A stretch of 64,000 nt of DNA from Tubulanus polymorphus. Its lineage: Eukaryota > Nemertea > Palaeonemertea > Tubulaniformes > Tubulanidae. The translations under genes were made by a program, and so were the position numbers. The DNA lies in contig NC_134030.1 of the NCBI RefSeq assembly GCF_964204645.1, positions 22,139,210 to 22,203,209 on the forward strand, read 5' to 3'. Below, one piece after another: positions 41,601-51,600 of the stretch (its first letter is position 1; each line of letters begins with the position of its first letter). The notes under the pieces were generated by a model. It saw only the letters and a list, made by a program, of their open reading frames with translations. It had not been told where the DNA came from and did not search any database.

Positions 41601-43950
41601 GTTAAACGTGCTTGCAACTGATTAAAATCCGATTAGAATGCCAGAAATTGGTTCAGTTTTGAGAAATATCCAATTAGAAATATTTGGTTAGTTTGTAGTC
41701 GTACAGTAGACTACGCCTAAATTGGTTGGGAGTTGGGACCTGAATTTGTTTCTACCTAATTAGGCGGTGACCTAATTAGAAACTGAGTTTAGCTAGTGAA
41801 AGGGTTAAAACATTGCTCACAAAACCACTGAATTACCGGTTTATCTTGATAAACAGATTTAAGAGTCTACTGGTATGCAAGTGATGTGGACACTTCCTTG
41901 AAATTTCTCCTCGAGAACTTTTATCTATGAACGACCGATCTGTAGGGAGCCTGTTTTTGCACGGGGGGAGGGTTTGAAATTCAAACTGTTTAAAAAGTTG
42001 AGCTTATTGATATCATGAATAGTTAGTAGCCAACAGTGATTAAATTAAAGACACGGTTTTGATTGTTTAAATTTGATTGACAGGTATGCCTCCATTGCCG
42101 CCTCCCCCTATGATGCCTCCGATGCCGATGCAGGTGCCGCACCCGATGTCATCGCACCAGCAGCAGCATGCGGTCGAAGACGAACCACCGACGAAGAAAG
42201 CTAAAACCGAGGACAGTCTGTTACCGGAGGAAGAGTTCCTCAGGAGATACAAGGTACTTTCGATTTCAACTGAAATCTTGCCACAATTGTGGAACTTTGT
42301 TCCCTGTCTCAAAACTGTGGAACTGGGTTCCCTGTCTCACAACTGTGGAACTGGGTTCCTTGTCTCATAACTGTGGAACTGGGTTCCCTGTCTCACAATT
42401 GTGGATATGGGTTCCTCGTCTCATAATTGTGGAACTAGGGGTTCCCTGTCTCACAACTGTAGAACTGGGGGTTCCCTGTCTCACAATTGTGGATATGGTT
42501 TCCTTGTCTCACAAATGTGGAAATGGGTTCCCTGTCTCACAATTTACTGGGACCAACAAAACTCATCAACTGGATCAAATTTCAAAGGAGCCGAATTTTA
42601 AGTAAATTTCTGCAAAACCAAGAAACTTGTGAGAAGTTAGTTGTTTATTATAAGTTTATGTTTTCCAGGCTCCAGTCACGTTTCAAGTGCAGATACCGAA
42701 CATGCCGGATAAGAGTGAATGGAAACTGACCGGTCAGATGTTAACGTTAACCCTTCCTCTTACTGATAATGTAAGTTTGAAAAAAATGCGTCTGTCGCAA
42801 CAAGCAAGGATCCACCAGGTGTCGCTTGTCGTAACTTCCGTGTTCTAAATTTCTTCTAGATTTTAATCAAAATTCAAATGAAATTATCTTCTGCATAAAA
42901 ACACAATTTGAGCGAAACAATGAACCAATCAAATATGCGAGGAGTTATTAGGAAAAGCCAAAGTTGCGTTTATGTAGTCCTATGAATCGGTCATTAATGA
43001 AGAAATGAATTTGATGTATATTTGTCGGGTCCTGTGATTAAAGTATGGATTCAGGAGGCTTGAAATTCAATATTTCAGGTGTCTGTTATCAAAGCTAAGT
43101 TGCACGAAGAGCTCGGAATGCCGGCCGGAAAACAGAAATTACAACACGACGTAAGTAACTTCCAGATTGGGAAACAAATTTGCGAATGTTCCTTCGTCTC
43201 GTACGGAGGGTATCAACACCTGGATTCAGGGAGGGGGTCGACCGGAAAATTGGAATCGGCACCTAATTTCGCAATGCAATGGCTGTAAGCACAAAACATG
43301 GATTGGGGTTGAACGAGAAGATACACAATATCCGTGTATGATGATGACGAGAGAAATCCCACAATAACGAAGCCAAAAATTCTATATCAGAATGATTGTA
43401 TTTGAGGAGCGACGTTTCGGCTAACAACTATTGTTGCTCCTCAAATATAATCATTCTGATATAGGATTTTTGGCTTCGTTATTGTGGGATTTCTCTCGTC
43501 ATGGATGGGGTTCGGGCGGTTTTCCAACAGAAAATATCAGATAAAAATGTTCTTTTCAGGCCCTTGTGAGGGCCTTTCTTGGATTTTTGATTCAATTGGC
43601 TGCACTGGTCGACGTCCCTAAATCCAATGGTGGTCGCGGGGGTCTGTGCCCCTGCCTTTTTCTTTAGGTCAGAAATTGCAAATTATACACCTATCTTTAA
43701 GGATTTACTACTTCAAAGTATATTTTAACACCAAGAGTTGGAGGAACCCAGCTAGTGGCCTTTGACATGGTTGATTTATCAGGCAAGAAAGGCCTTTTTT
43801 TTGTTCTGGATACCTGGTGTTTGTAGTTGATGTTTTCTCTATTTTCAGGGTTTGTTCATCAAAGATTCGAACACTCTCGCGTTCTATAATTTCACGCGCG
43901 GCGCGGTCGTTCAACTACAACTGAAAGAGCGCGGTGGACGAAAGAAATAA
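32641..43950 (+). CDS. SF3A1: SF3A1, splicing factor 3A subunit 1 (U2 snRNP), 17 exons
   Basis: Exons: 32641-32749, 33806-33970, 34170-34192, 34534-34679, 35066-35225, 35411-35473, 35862-35952, 36379-36524, 37001-37102, 37693-37870, 38682-38956, 39443-39582, 40950-41251, 42084-42253, 42669-42770, 43079-43150, 43849-43950; 2,346 nt, 781 residues (human 793). Order: a GIIYPPPEVRNIVDK lead; SURP1 (about 37-82, FVARNGPEFETRIRQNE); SURP2 (about 150-195, FVARNGRQF and FDFLRPQHSLF); YAQIDWHDFVVVETVDF near 254; an acidic stretch; a proline-rich block; DQYLISPITGEKI; TDIFGIG; a Pro/Met-rich region; and a C-terminal ubiquitin-like domain (about 690-781) ending LKERGGRKK. SF3A1 is part of the SF3a complex of the U2 snRNP: the second SURP binds SF3A3 and the ubiquitin-like end contacts U1 SL4 RNA. 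Intact, all splice sites canonical, no frameshift. Its introns hold most of the transposons between 33 and 43.8 kb. Confidence 0.97.
32882..33080. mobile_element. Inverted-repeat element with telomere-like core, SF3A1 intron 1
   Basis: Perfect 20-base ends GATTCAAGAATAGGGGACTA and TAGTCCCCTATTCTTGAATC. The interior holds AACCTAACCCTAAACCTAAC, a degenerate CCCTAA run. 199 bp, no coding. Confidence 0.75.
33160..33700 (+). mobile_element. Two LINE 3' tails (reverse-transcriptase C-terminal remnants)
   Basis: 33168-33296 translates as MWNELPFSVMALPIRPTQ and continues to LKHRFLIHF before a stop. 33610-33690 translates as WNRPPSQLLGVRQFRQRLKT then YLL. Both show the W-N-x-x-P ... F-x-x-x-L-K pattern at the end of many LINE ORF2 proteins. 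The intervening 3' UTR-like sequence is shared with 180-300. Heavily truncated, not coding for the host. Confidence 0.6.
34690..35050. repeat. SF3A1 intron 4: TAAATCCCCCTATGACATCA minisatellite
   Basis: Six copies, the reverse complement of the NPAT intron 8 unit. The first frame crossing it (34713-34913) is not an exon. Confidence 0.85.
35240..35368. repeat. SF3A1 intron 5: GTGTGGATTTATCCACTG tandem repeat
   Basis: About five copies of GAAACGAGCGTGTGGATTTA plus TCCACTG. Each unit is a small palindrome around GTGGAT(TT)ATCCAC. Confidence 0.8.
36018..36277. mobile_element. hAT-like MITE, SF3A1 intron 7
   Basis: Ends CAGGGTGCGATCTAA and TTAGATCGGACCCTG are inverted; inside, ACTTGTCC...GGGACAAGT and GCTTGCCCCCGGGCAAGTG palindromes add structure. 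About 260 bp. CAGGGT ends suggest hAT, but no convincing 8-bp duplication was found. Confidence 0.6.
36590..36990. repeat. Dispersed repeat TGGAAAACTCAGGGAATTT family (copies also 40610-40905, 50945-51235, 51590-51770)
   Basis: Shared words: TTTCTTTATCAATACG, GAATGAATTTTT, AAATTTCTCTGATTCAC, then a G-run. The outer ends look like GGTGGC...GCCAC in the best copy (40630-40905). Non-coding, found in SF3A1 and BBX introns. Confidence 0.55.
37880..38635. repeat. SF3A1 intron 10: 76-bp tandem repeat with GATGATGTCATAGGGGGATT
   Basis: About seven copies of TTTGATGATGTCATAGGGGG with GAAGGCAGACATCTTTTCTA and ATCAAATCACTAGTAGACA. The same core as NPAT intron 8, and the orientation flips within the intron near 38.1 kb. 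Confidence 0.88.
38998..39405. repeat. SF3A1 intron 11: roughly 78-bp tandem repeat with CACCTGGTGGATCC
   Basis: Five copies containing CACTTGCCACAAGTGGAATC and CACTAGCGACACCTGGTGGA. GCGACACCTGGTGG is close to a CTCF-type core in reverse. It starts right after CCAGGGGGCGTCGCG (38981-38995). Confidence 0.85.
40045..40265. repeat. SF3A1 intron 12: roughly 70-bp repeat with telomere-like AGGGTTAGGGTTAG
   Basis: Three copies of GATGTCATAGCTGGTCAGGT plus GACCTAGGGTTAGGGTTAGC. Confidence 0.8.
41321..41605. mobile_element. piggyBac-like MITE, copy 2 (SF3A1 intron 13)
   Basis: TTAACCCTTTCATTGCTGAC at the left and CGCACTGAAAGAGTTAA at the right, with TTAA at both edges. The interior is the reverse complement of 5827-6097. 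A half element (GCACTGAAAGGGTTAA) also sits at about 49365-49382. Confidence 0.65.
42285..42545. repeat. SF3A1 intron 14: 28-bp repeat GTGGAACTGGGTTCCCTGTC
   Basis: About nine copies. The core GTGGAACTGGG is the reverse of the CCCAGTTCCACAG unit in BBX intron 1. Confidence 0.85.
42669..43950 (+). CDS. SF3A1: SF3A1 exons 15-17: ubiquitin-like domain
   Basis: Three exons encode the C-terminal ubiquitin-like fold: FQVQIPNMPDKSEWKL, then VSVIKAKLHEELGMPAGKQK, then FIKDSNTLAFYNF and a final GGRKK. They match the human domain nearly residue for residue. The long intron 16 (43151-43848) contains the large hairpin described separately. Confidence 0.95.
43344..43502. repeat. Large foldback hairpin in SF3A1 intron 16
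   Basis: Arms 43344-43410 and 43436-43502 (67 nt each) are complementary except at two positions, both of which become G.U pairs in plus-strand RNA (43381 and 43398). The loop is 25 nt (43411-43435, with GACGTTTCGGCTAACAAC). MITE-like, or a precursor-like hairpin. Confidence 0.85.
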
Positions 43951-44559
43951 TCAGTCTCTATCGAGGCCTGCGAGGACGAGGCCGGGCGGTCTCGTGTGAG
44001 GCCATCGCTGTGTAACCTTATCTGTACATGTTTATAAAAAATCAGCTTCATTTGAATATTGTAACGTTGATGCTAAAGCTAAAAATGAAATAGTCAATTC
44101 AGTGTTCTCTTCATGCTGGAATTTTAAAGGGGCTTCATTCATTAAGTGTATTACATTGTGGCTGAAGTAGCAAGTCTTTTGTTCCCCCCAAAAATACAGA
44201 AATCTAAGCTTTAGTTTTTGTTGTAATCATCTTCTATTCGTCTAATTTGTTCAATGTATTTCAAAGCAATTATGAGCATTGATAGAATATTGACATCCAC
44301 TCTGGTTTGGGCAGCAGATATTCTATAAGGGGTGGTTGATTTTCAGAGGGGTTGATGTAAAAATGAAGAGAATACCGATCTTAAACTCTATTATTCTACT
44401 ATGGGTCCTGCTTATAACTAGATTATATGATGTTTACTTTCATTATTTTCGCTTATGGTAACTTTTTTGCCGATACCCAAGAAAAAGTGATTGTTGCGTT
44501 TGGTTCAAATCGTGTTTTGTTCCTAGAGGATTGATTCTGTAATTGGAAAGAAATCATGG

Positions 44560-44565
44560 AATAAA
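44560..44565 (+). terminator. SF3A1: SF3A1 poly(A) signal
   Basis: AATAAA about 610 nt after the stop codon, the first canonical hexamer in a plausible 3' UTR. Cleavage is expected shortly after. Confidence 0.5.
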
Positions 44566-44569
44566 TATC

Positions 44570-45300
44570 TACGCAGTAAAATAGATTAAATTTCGTTTCT
44601 CGTTATTTCATTTCTTTTTCGGGATTTTATCTCTTTATTTCCTACAGCTCTTATAGTTCGGAGCATTTTGGGATTGATTTCTCACTGTAGGGAAAATGGG
44701 GAAATTTCAAAATGAACAAATTGCTTGATATCCACGCTAATTAATTGATAAGTGAGTTTTTGCTAAGGAGCATAAAATATTTACTCATGAAAATAAAGAA
44801 ACATCTCTTAAAATTTTAGACTGGTTCATAGTGTCATGTTATACCTGATATGGGCGCTACAGTGGTCCGTATTGTGCTACATAGTCCGGTGATAAAAATG
44901 TAATATTATTTTAGTTCACAGAAATTCCGCTATCGTCATTCATAGGGGCAGCACTGAACGGTTGAGATGTAACACAGCCTCGCTATTTTACTGTGGCATG
45001 TGAGGAATATACATATTTTTCGTTATTGAAATATCATCTATCACTCGACTGTAGTTTATTGAAATAAACAATATCATCACTTTGAAAGCTTTATTTAAGG
45101 AAGAAATGCATTTTAAAATGATTTTCAAGCCACATTTATGAGTACTATTTGCTCTCAGCGCATGTATTAACACGCAGTAAAGAGACGGACTAACATGCCA
45201 CAGGAATAATTTTTAACTAATTAAATTTAATTAGTAAAATTCTATCAGAAACATAATTAATGATATTACAGTTAGTAAATATTCCATACTATGTCGTGAA
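44570..45300. other. Intergenic, no gene seen
   Basis: AT-rich. 44925-44995 belongs to a repeat shared with 28550-28620. Nothing else was recognised. Confidence 0.45.
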
Positions 45301-45859
45301 ATCGCCAGCTCCGACCCTCTGAACGGGATGAGCGAGTTCTAAATTCGAGACTGGAAAAGATCTAGCGGGTTTCAAGCTTTTTTCGTGCAGTCTCTAAGCT
45401 AGGCCGTATTATTCTAGTAAAAAGTCTCGAAAAATCTTAATTTTGACAACGGTAAATCATTGTTCGATCTTCTGGGACGGCTCGGGATCCATTTTTAATC
45501 CAAAAGTTCCATTTTCAACTGGAATTTTGACCACGTCGTTTCCCACGATGCCGATTCCATCCAGTTATTTGCCCTCAAATGGAGTAGTATTCATCAAAAT
45601 GTTCGCAATTTCGAGTTCATTGAAGCGTATGCACGCACGGGTGACAATACGCGTTTTTATGGTTTGTTTACAAACAACAACAATTCTTGACATATGCGCA
45701 ACACGTGCATTAGCATTATTTATGAAATCTCGTCGAACATCGCGAGATCTCGTCTCTGACCTAGTTAATGAATGGGGCTGCTGCTCAAGATTGACAGTTC
45801 GTTCAAATTATCAGTCAATATTCCACGTCGAAAATACGACCGAAAACGATGCCGATTCG

Positions 45860-47797
45860 GGATTAAACTTCGCCGACATCTAGCTGAGATATATGTAAGT
45901 AGATTGGGTTTTGTTGCGCGAGTTGTAATCGTTTTGAATAGAAATTTCCAGTGATTACACGACGAGCTAGTGCGAGCGAGGATTACACGCGAACCCGCTA
46001 GATAGAGAGCTGCTCCGACAGATCAATACAGCGAAGTGTCTTACAGTGTGTTGCGCAGTTTAAACTTCTATTACGATGTCACGTCCGAATTCGAATGGCA
46101 TTCGGTTTAAATGGTTTAAATACCTTCTCGCTATCGAAATATCGTAAATACGCGATTTTTAATCGCATTTTTGAGTCGAATCGAAGCGAGCCGCTGTTAC
46201 TGTCGGGATTGCACAGAATGACCTACATCGCGAGCTCTGGCACTGCTGGGGTATGTCTGGTACTGTTAAGAACGTCATGCCAATTAGTTGGCAGTTTTTG
46301 ATAATAAGAAACGTAATTACGCGCAATTGTTATTAAATATCCAATGATGGAATTTTGCTCGAATTGTGTGAATAATCGCGAATTTTGACCTGAGAAATGA
46401 CCTACATATTGTGTCAATTTTACGGTATGTCTGGTGTAGTAGGCAGTGCTTAATGTTGTTCCAGATATGTTAATGCTGTTTACAGCGCTGGTGCCGTCGT
46501 GTTTGTCCTTGGCGTTGAAGTAATAGTGTGTACACTGCCTTTTGCGTAATCGATGTTTCAAATGTCAAATTGAAATTTACCCCATGAAGATGAAAAGAAA
46601 ATTGGTACACAAAGTTCATTCCAAATACGTTATATAATTATGGAAATGTCATGAATGGAGTCACATTTTTCAAGGCAAAAACTCTAACTATAGGCAAAAG
46701 AGTGCATTTGTACTTTAAATCTTTCCAGTAAAATTGTTCGTCAGGAGTTAACTCCAAAGTAGGATTGGAAAATTATCTAAATGCTTCAATCAATAATGAA
46801 GATGATATTAAAATTCAAGGTGGAATCTAAAATAGAAAAATTGGAAAAAAGTGAACAAATTTTTTTACAGAAATTTTAGAAAATTCCTCTACAATTTGTC
46901 TTACTCATTATCAAAATTAATATTGAGTTTCGAATCTGTCAGGTCCAGGCGTCTTTTATGGAAAATTAAGAAAAAAAGTTGGACTTGTTGTGTCATGTTG
47001 AAGAAGACAGTATCAAAATGACTTTGTAAATTGAATTAGAAATACAAATTGGGCCTTAGAGAAAACCAGTAACCTGCAATTAGGCCTTCTCGGATGAAAA
47101 CACACTCAGCAAATTGAATTGCAAGCTATATCTTCAGATGGTGCTTGAAACAGAATATGGTATCCTAGAATCCGTTAATATGACAAATATTTTTTCACCA
47201 GTCTAAGCTACCTCAGTTGTGTATAGCCATTCTAACAAGATAAAACCAGTCTAAGCTCGTTAATTGGTTCTTTAGCCAATCTTGAAGTACTCCAAGAGCC
47301 AATCTTCAGACCAGTCTAAGTTCATTTTAGGTCTGTAGCCAATCTAACAACTTAAGACCAGTCTTAAGCTTGTTTTAGTTCGATAGCCAATCTAACAACT
47401 TAAGACCAATCTAAGCTCATTTTAGTTCTGTAGCCAATCTAACAACTTTCAGACCAGTCTAAGCTCATTCTGGTTCTAAAACCAATCTAACAACTTTCAG
47501 ACCAGTCTAAGCTCATTTTAGTTGGGGGCTGGTTGCATAGTCATGGCTTTGACTTAAGACCAGTCTTAGACCAACTTAGTTCTATAGCCAATCTAACAGC
47601 TTAAGATATATATTTTGAGAAGTGCTAGTCGAAAAAAAACGTATCAATTTTGAACTGATGTCTTCACCTGAATCCAGATCAGCCCCAAATGATTAATGCA
47701 ATTTGATCGTAGATTTTTTTGGCAGTTCACAAAATGTCAAATTGACAAAAAATACTCAATAATGAAATGAATGATTTGGAAAATGTTGTTTATAGAA
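45860..47797 (+). promoter_or_regulatory. BBX: Probable BBX promoter, 5'-UTR exon and first intron
   Basis: The region 45.3-46.3 kb is CpG-rich compared with its surroundings. A strong donor (ATAT|GTAAGT, 45895) could end a 5'-UTR exon that joins the BBX coding acceptor at 47795. The intron between them carries about eight degenerate copies of a roughly 50-bp repeat (GACCAGTCTAAGCTCATTTT type, 47.2-47.6 kb). The 146-codon frame at 45443-45883 does not look like a protein. Confidence 0.35.
47200..47600. repeat. Roughly 50-bp degenerate repeat upstream of BBX
   Basis: About eight copies of AGACCAGTCTAAGCTCATTT with AGTTCTGTAGCCAATCTAAC. Confidence 0.8.
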
Positions 47798-48650
47798 ATG
47801 GAGTCGGAGGAGATATCACCGACCGGGGCGCCGACGTCCGGGACCCCACAAACGACCGTCAAACGACCGATGAACGCGTTTTTAATATTCTGTAAACGTC
47901 ATCGCGGGATGGTACGAGACAGGAACCCGAATTTAGACAACCGTAGCGTAACGCGTATTCTCGGAGAATGGTGGGCTAACCTTGACCCTAACGAGAAATC
48001 TATCTACGTCGATTTAGCAAAACAGGTTCGTTTAATTGTAGTACAAGAAATATTCACTGGGTCCGGTTACAAAGCCTGCTCCACAGTTTTTCACCTAGTT
48101 CCACACTTCTGGATCCAGTTCCACAGTTGCGTACCAAGTTCTACAGGACCCAGTTCCACAGATCTGAACCCAGTTCCACAGTTCTGAACCCAGTTCCACA
48201 GTTCTGAATCCAGTTCCGCAGTTCTGTATCTAGTTCCACAGTTCTGAACCCAGTACCACAGTTCTGCACTCAGTTCCACAGTTCTGTATCTAGTTCCACA
48301 GTTATGGACCCAGTTCCACAGTTCTGTATCTAGTTCCACAGTTCTGGACCAAGTTCTACAGTCTGTTGATTTGGGGATGCATTTGAATTTAAAAAGTAAA
48401 TATGTTTTATTTTATATTTATTTATGTCTGTAGTATAAAGACGCCTTTATGAAAGCGAATCCAGATTTTCGTTGGTACAGCGACAAATTCCATACTTCAA
48501 CGCCATCTACAACTACTAAACCATCAACTGCCACCAGGGGGCCATTGGCTGTGGCTCAGCCCGGCGGGGCTCCATCTACTGGGGCTACTAGACAAACTGC
48601 CAAACTGTCATCAGCTGCGAAAACCGAACCGGAAATCATCCAAACTGCTG
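47798..48650 (+). CDS. BBX: BBX exons 1-2: HMG box
   Basis: Exon 1 (47798-48025) ends DLAKQ at a GTTCGT donor; exon 2 (48434-48650) resumes [12 protein letters not shown]. Key HMG residues are present: the N-terminal RPMNAF strand, paired Trp in helix 2 (GEWW) and the aromatic W near the end of helix 3. The intron between them is filled by a 20-bp CAGTTCCACAGTTCTG repeat. Exon 2 ends in a T/P-rich stretch that includes a CTCF-like word (CCACCAGGGGGCC, about 48533). Confidence 0.9.
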
Positions 48651-51600
48651 GTAGGCTGTCCAATTTGAAATTTTGTGAATTTTGCGAATATCTTTTTTTT
48701 TCGCAAATTTCCTCTTCACAAATTTGTTGAATTTCTTATTTTCACAAATTATCCTTTTTCGTGTATTTCTAATTTTTGTGAATTTTCCCTTTTTTGTGAA
48801 TTTCATTCGCCCTTTTTTTCGCGAATTTCCTCTTCACACATTTTGTGAATTTCTTATTTTCGTGAATTATCCTTTTTTCGTGAATTTCTAATTTTTGTGA
48901 ATTTTCCTTTTTTCGTGAATTTCTAATTTTCGCGAATTTCCAAATTTCGTGAATTTCTTATGTCCGTCATATTTCCTTTCTTTTCACGAATTTTCCCTGA
49001 TCATGAATTACTTATTTTCCCGTTTTCTATTCATGAATTTCTAGTCAATGAATTTGATTTTTTAAAGATGGCGGAGGATTGAATATGTTGTGGGCAGCGG
49101 CCGCGTCTCAAGCGGCGACCGCTGTTAGCCCGACCGATAAACAACAATCGCCGCGCACGGCAACGGCAACAATGTATTCGGAAATTAAACGAGCTTTAGA
49201 ACGGTCTTCGACGGCGACCGCTAATGTTACGGCTGCTTCATTGAAAACAGATGGCAGCACTGCTCTATTCGAGCTTGCACAGGTAACAGGCTCCTTATGA
49301 CACCTTGATTCTTTAAAAACTCCTCCTAAACAATTTGGTTTTATCTAAATAATTAGGTATTAGTCAGCACTGAAAGGGTTAATGATCGAAATTGTAACTA
49401 ATCATAATTTTATTGAAGTTTCATTGAAGTCATTAAAGACTATTTTGTTTACGTTGTAGATGTGTTCAAGTCAAATACCGCGTGACTCCAGACCGAGTTC
49501 AACGACTTCCTCGACGTCCGACCCAGCGCCGTCGATGACTCCAGCGCCGCCGATGACTCCTGCAGTCACGCAGAGTAATCAGCTACTGCGCCAAACGCTA
49601 GCGAACGCTCCGACCGACCGCGCGGAGCACTCCTACCTGCGCGATCGCGCGGAGCACTCCTACCAACGCGACATCGCGTCGCAGGTCCTGAACACCCTCT
49701 ACGGCGCCGACAAATTCCGCAAGCATCTGATCAGCGGTTCGCCACGCGGTGGCGCCATCTACAGCGCGACGACACCCGCCGTGTCCGCGTTAACCAATCA
49801 AACGCATTCGGTGACGAAAGTTTCGCAATCGGTTTCGAATTCGTATTTGACTTATATTGATTCGCTGATTCAGAAGGCGTATTCCTCGTGCTCCGAGCTA
49901 CCCGCCGTTAAACAACACCACCAGAGGGAGCCGGTGACGATAATAGCGACGGAACCGGTGCGCGTCGTCGACGTAACCAGTCCGACGACGACTACGCATT
50001 CCGGGGAATTAGTCCAGTTAGTATCGAACGTCTCAAATCAGCCGATCGCGTCGATAGATGGCGCCAACACCGCGATGAACAAACATGCGATTCTCGATCG
50101 AACCGCCCCCTACAGGCGGAGCAATAAACCGATCGATTGTTCAAAGACGAGTGTAAATGACGACGAAGTATTTCTGTTGTGCGGTGAACGCGTCGATTTC
50201 GAAAAGTTAGACGCTCCGCCGCGTTCCGAGGCGGCGCCATCTGGTGTCGGTCGCGCGAAATCGGACAGCGAGGCAGCGGTGTCGTGTACGCGCATGTGGA
50301 AGAAGGAGATGATGCGTCGCGCGTTCTCGACAAACGTTTGCCGCGGAGACAAAACCGACGATCGTTCGGACGCGGCGGTCGATTTATCGGTGAACACCGC
50401 TGCCAGCGCCACCTGCACCGCGGCGAGAATCGAAACGCACATTGGGAAACGCGAATCGCAGGAGGAGATTCACGAGCAGACGATCGAGGGGAATTGCGAG
50501 GTGAAGCAGACGCAGAATATTGAGGAGCAGATGCAGAATCGAAACGAGCTGCAGATGGAGCTTTGCCAGGAGCAGACGACGCTGAATCGTGAGGAGCAGA
50601 CAATGAGTTGTGAGGAGCAGACGCTGAATCATGGGGAGCAGACGCTGAATCGTGAGGAGCAGACAATGAATCATGGGGAGCAGACAATGAGTTGTGAGGA
50701 GCAGACGTTGATTCGTGAGGAACAGATGGACGTCGGACCAGCCACCGCCGCCGAAGACGAGGAATTCGAATTCGTTCGTAAATCGAAACGTTCGAATCGC
50801 GGCAGACGCTACATGGAGCTGATCTCTCAAGGTTACATCCATCGGCCGAGAGGTGAACGCACTTTAACGAACGCCAAACGATCGACGAGGTACGTCTGTC
50901 GGGGACCGTTCATCAATTAACGGTCGTTTGTGTAGCATGTCTGGGGACCATTTCAGAAATTGAAATCTTGAATTGAGGAAGCATTTGATGGGCCTTGACC
51001 AGGAAAATCTAGAAAACATGGAAATTATAGGGAAATTTGACATATTTCGGCAAAATTCAGGGAATCTGACGAATGTAGCAAAAACTGGAAACGATACTGG
51101 AAACCCTGCTATCAACAACGTGTTTCTTTATCATGAATTTTAAATGAATAAATGGTAACATTTTAAACCAAGGAATTTCTCCATTCACCTGCTGCAGTTT
51201 CACTCGGATAACTTGGAAAACTCAGGGAATTTGTAAATAGGGGGGAGAGCGGTGGAGGGGGTGGCCCCCATGTTTGAGAAAATGAGTATAATATAGTGTA
51301 GTATAGTAGATATTGTTTGGGGGGAGGAGGGGGAAAATTAATCCTTGCATCATATACTGAACTTTTTCTCTCAAAAAATTTCAGCGTGGATCTCGAGGAG
51401 CCTCAGGTCGCCGCCGCTGTTTCTGTGAAACCAGTTTTAAAACGCTCGAACTCCGGGACGTCGAAATCTCCGGCCGCGACTGATAAACCCGACGTGTCGA
51501 CCGCGCCGAAAAAACCGAAACCTTCAACGATGTAAGTAGAATTCAATCCAGCACGGTTCAGTTTTATAACGACGGAGGCCTATAGATAGATGTCTGTGCT

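Noticed and set aside
45443-45883. 146-codon plus-strand frame upstream of BBX
   Set aside because: No repeat, domain or plausible partner exon; it overlaps a CpG-rich region better explained as promoter/5' UTR.
49992-50842. Minus-strand frames of 231 and 152 codons opposite BBX exon 4
   Set aside because: Shadows of the EEQT repeat and of GC-rich coding sequence; no family features.
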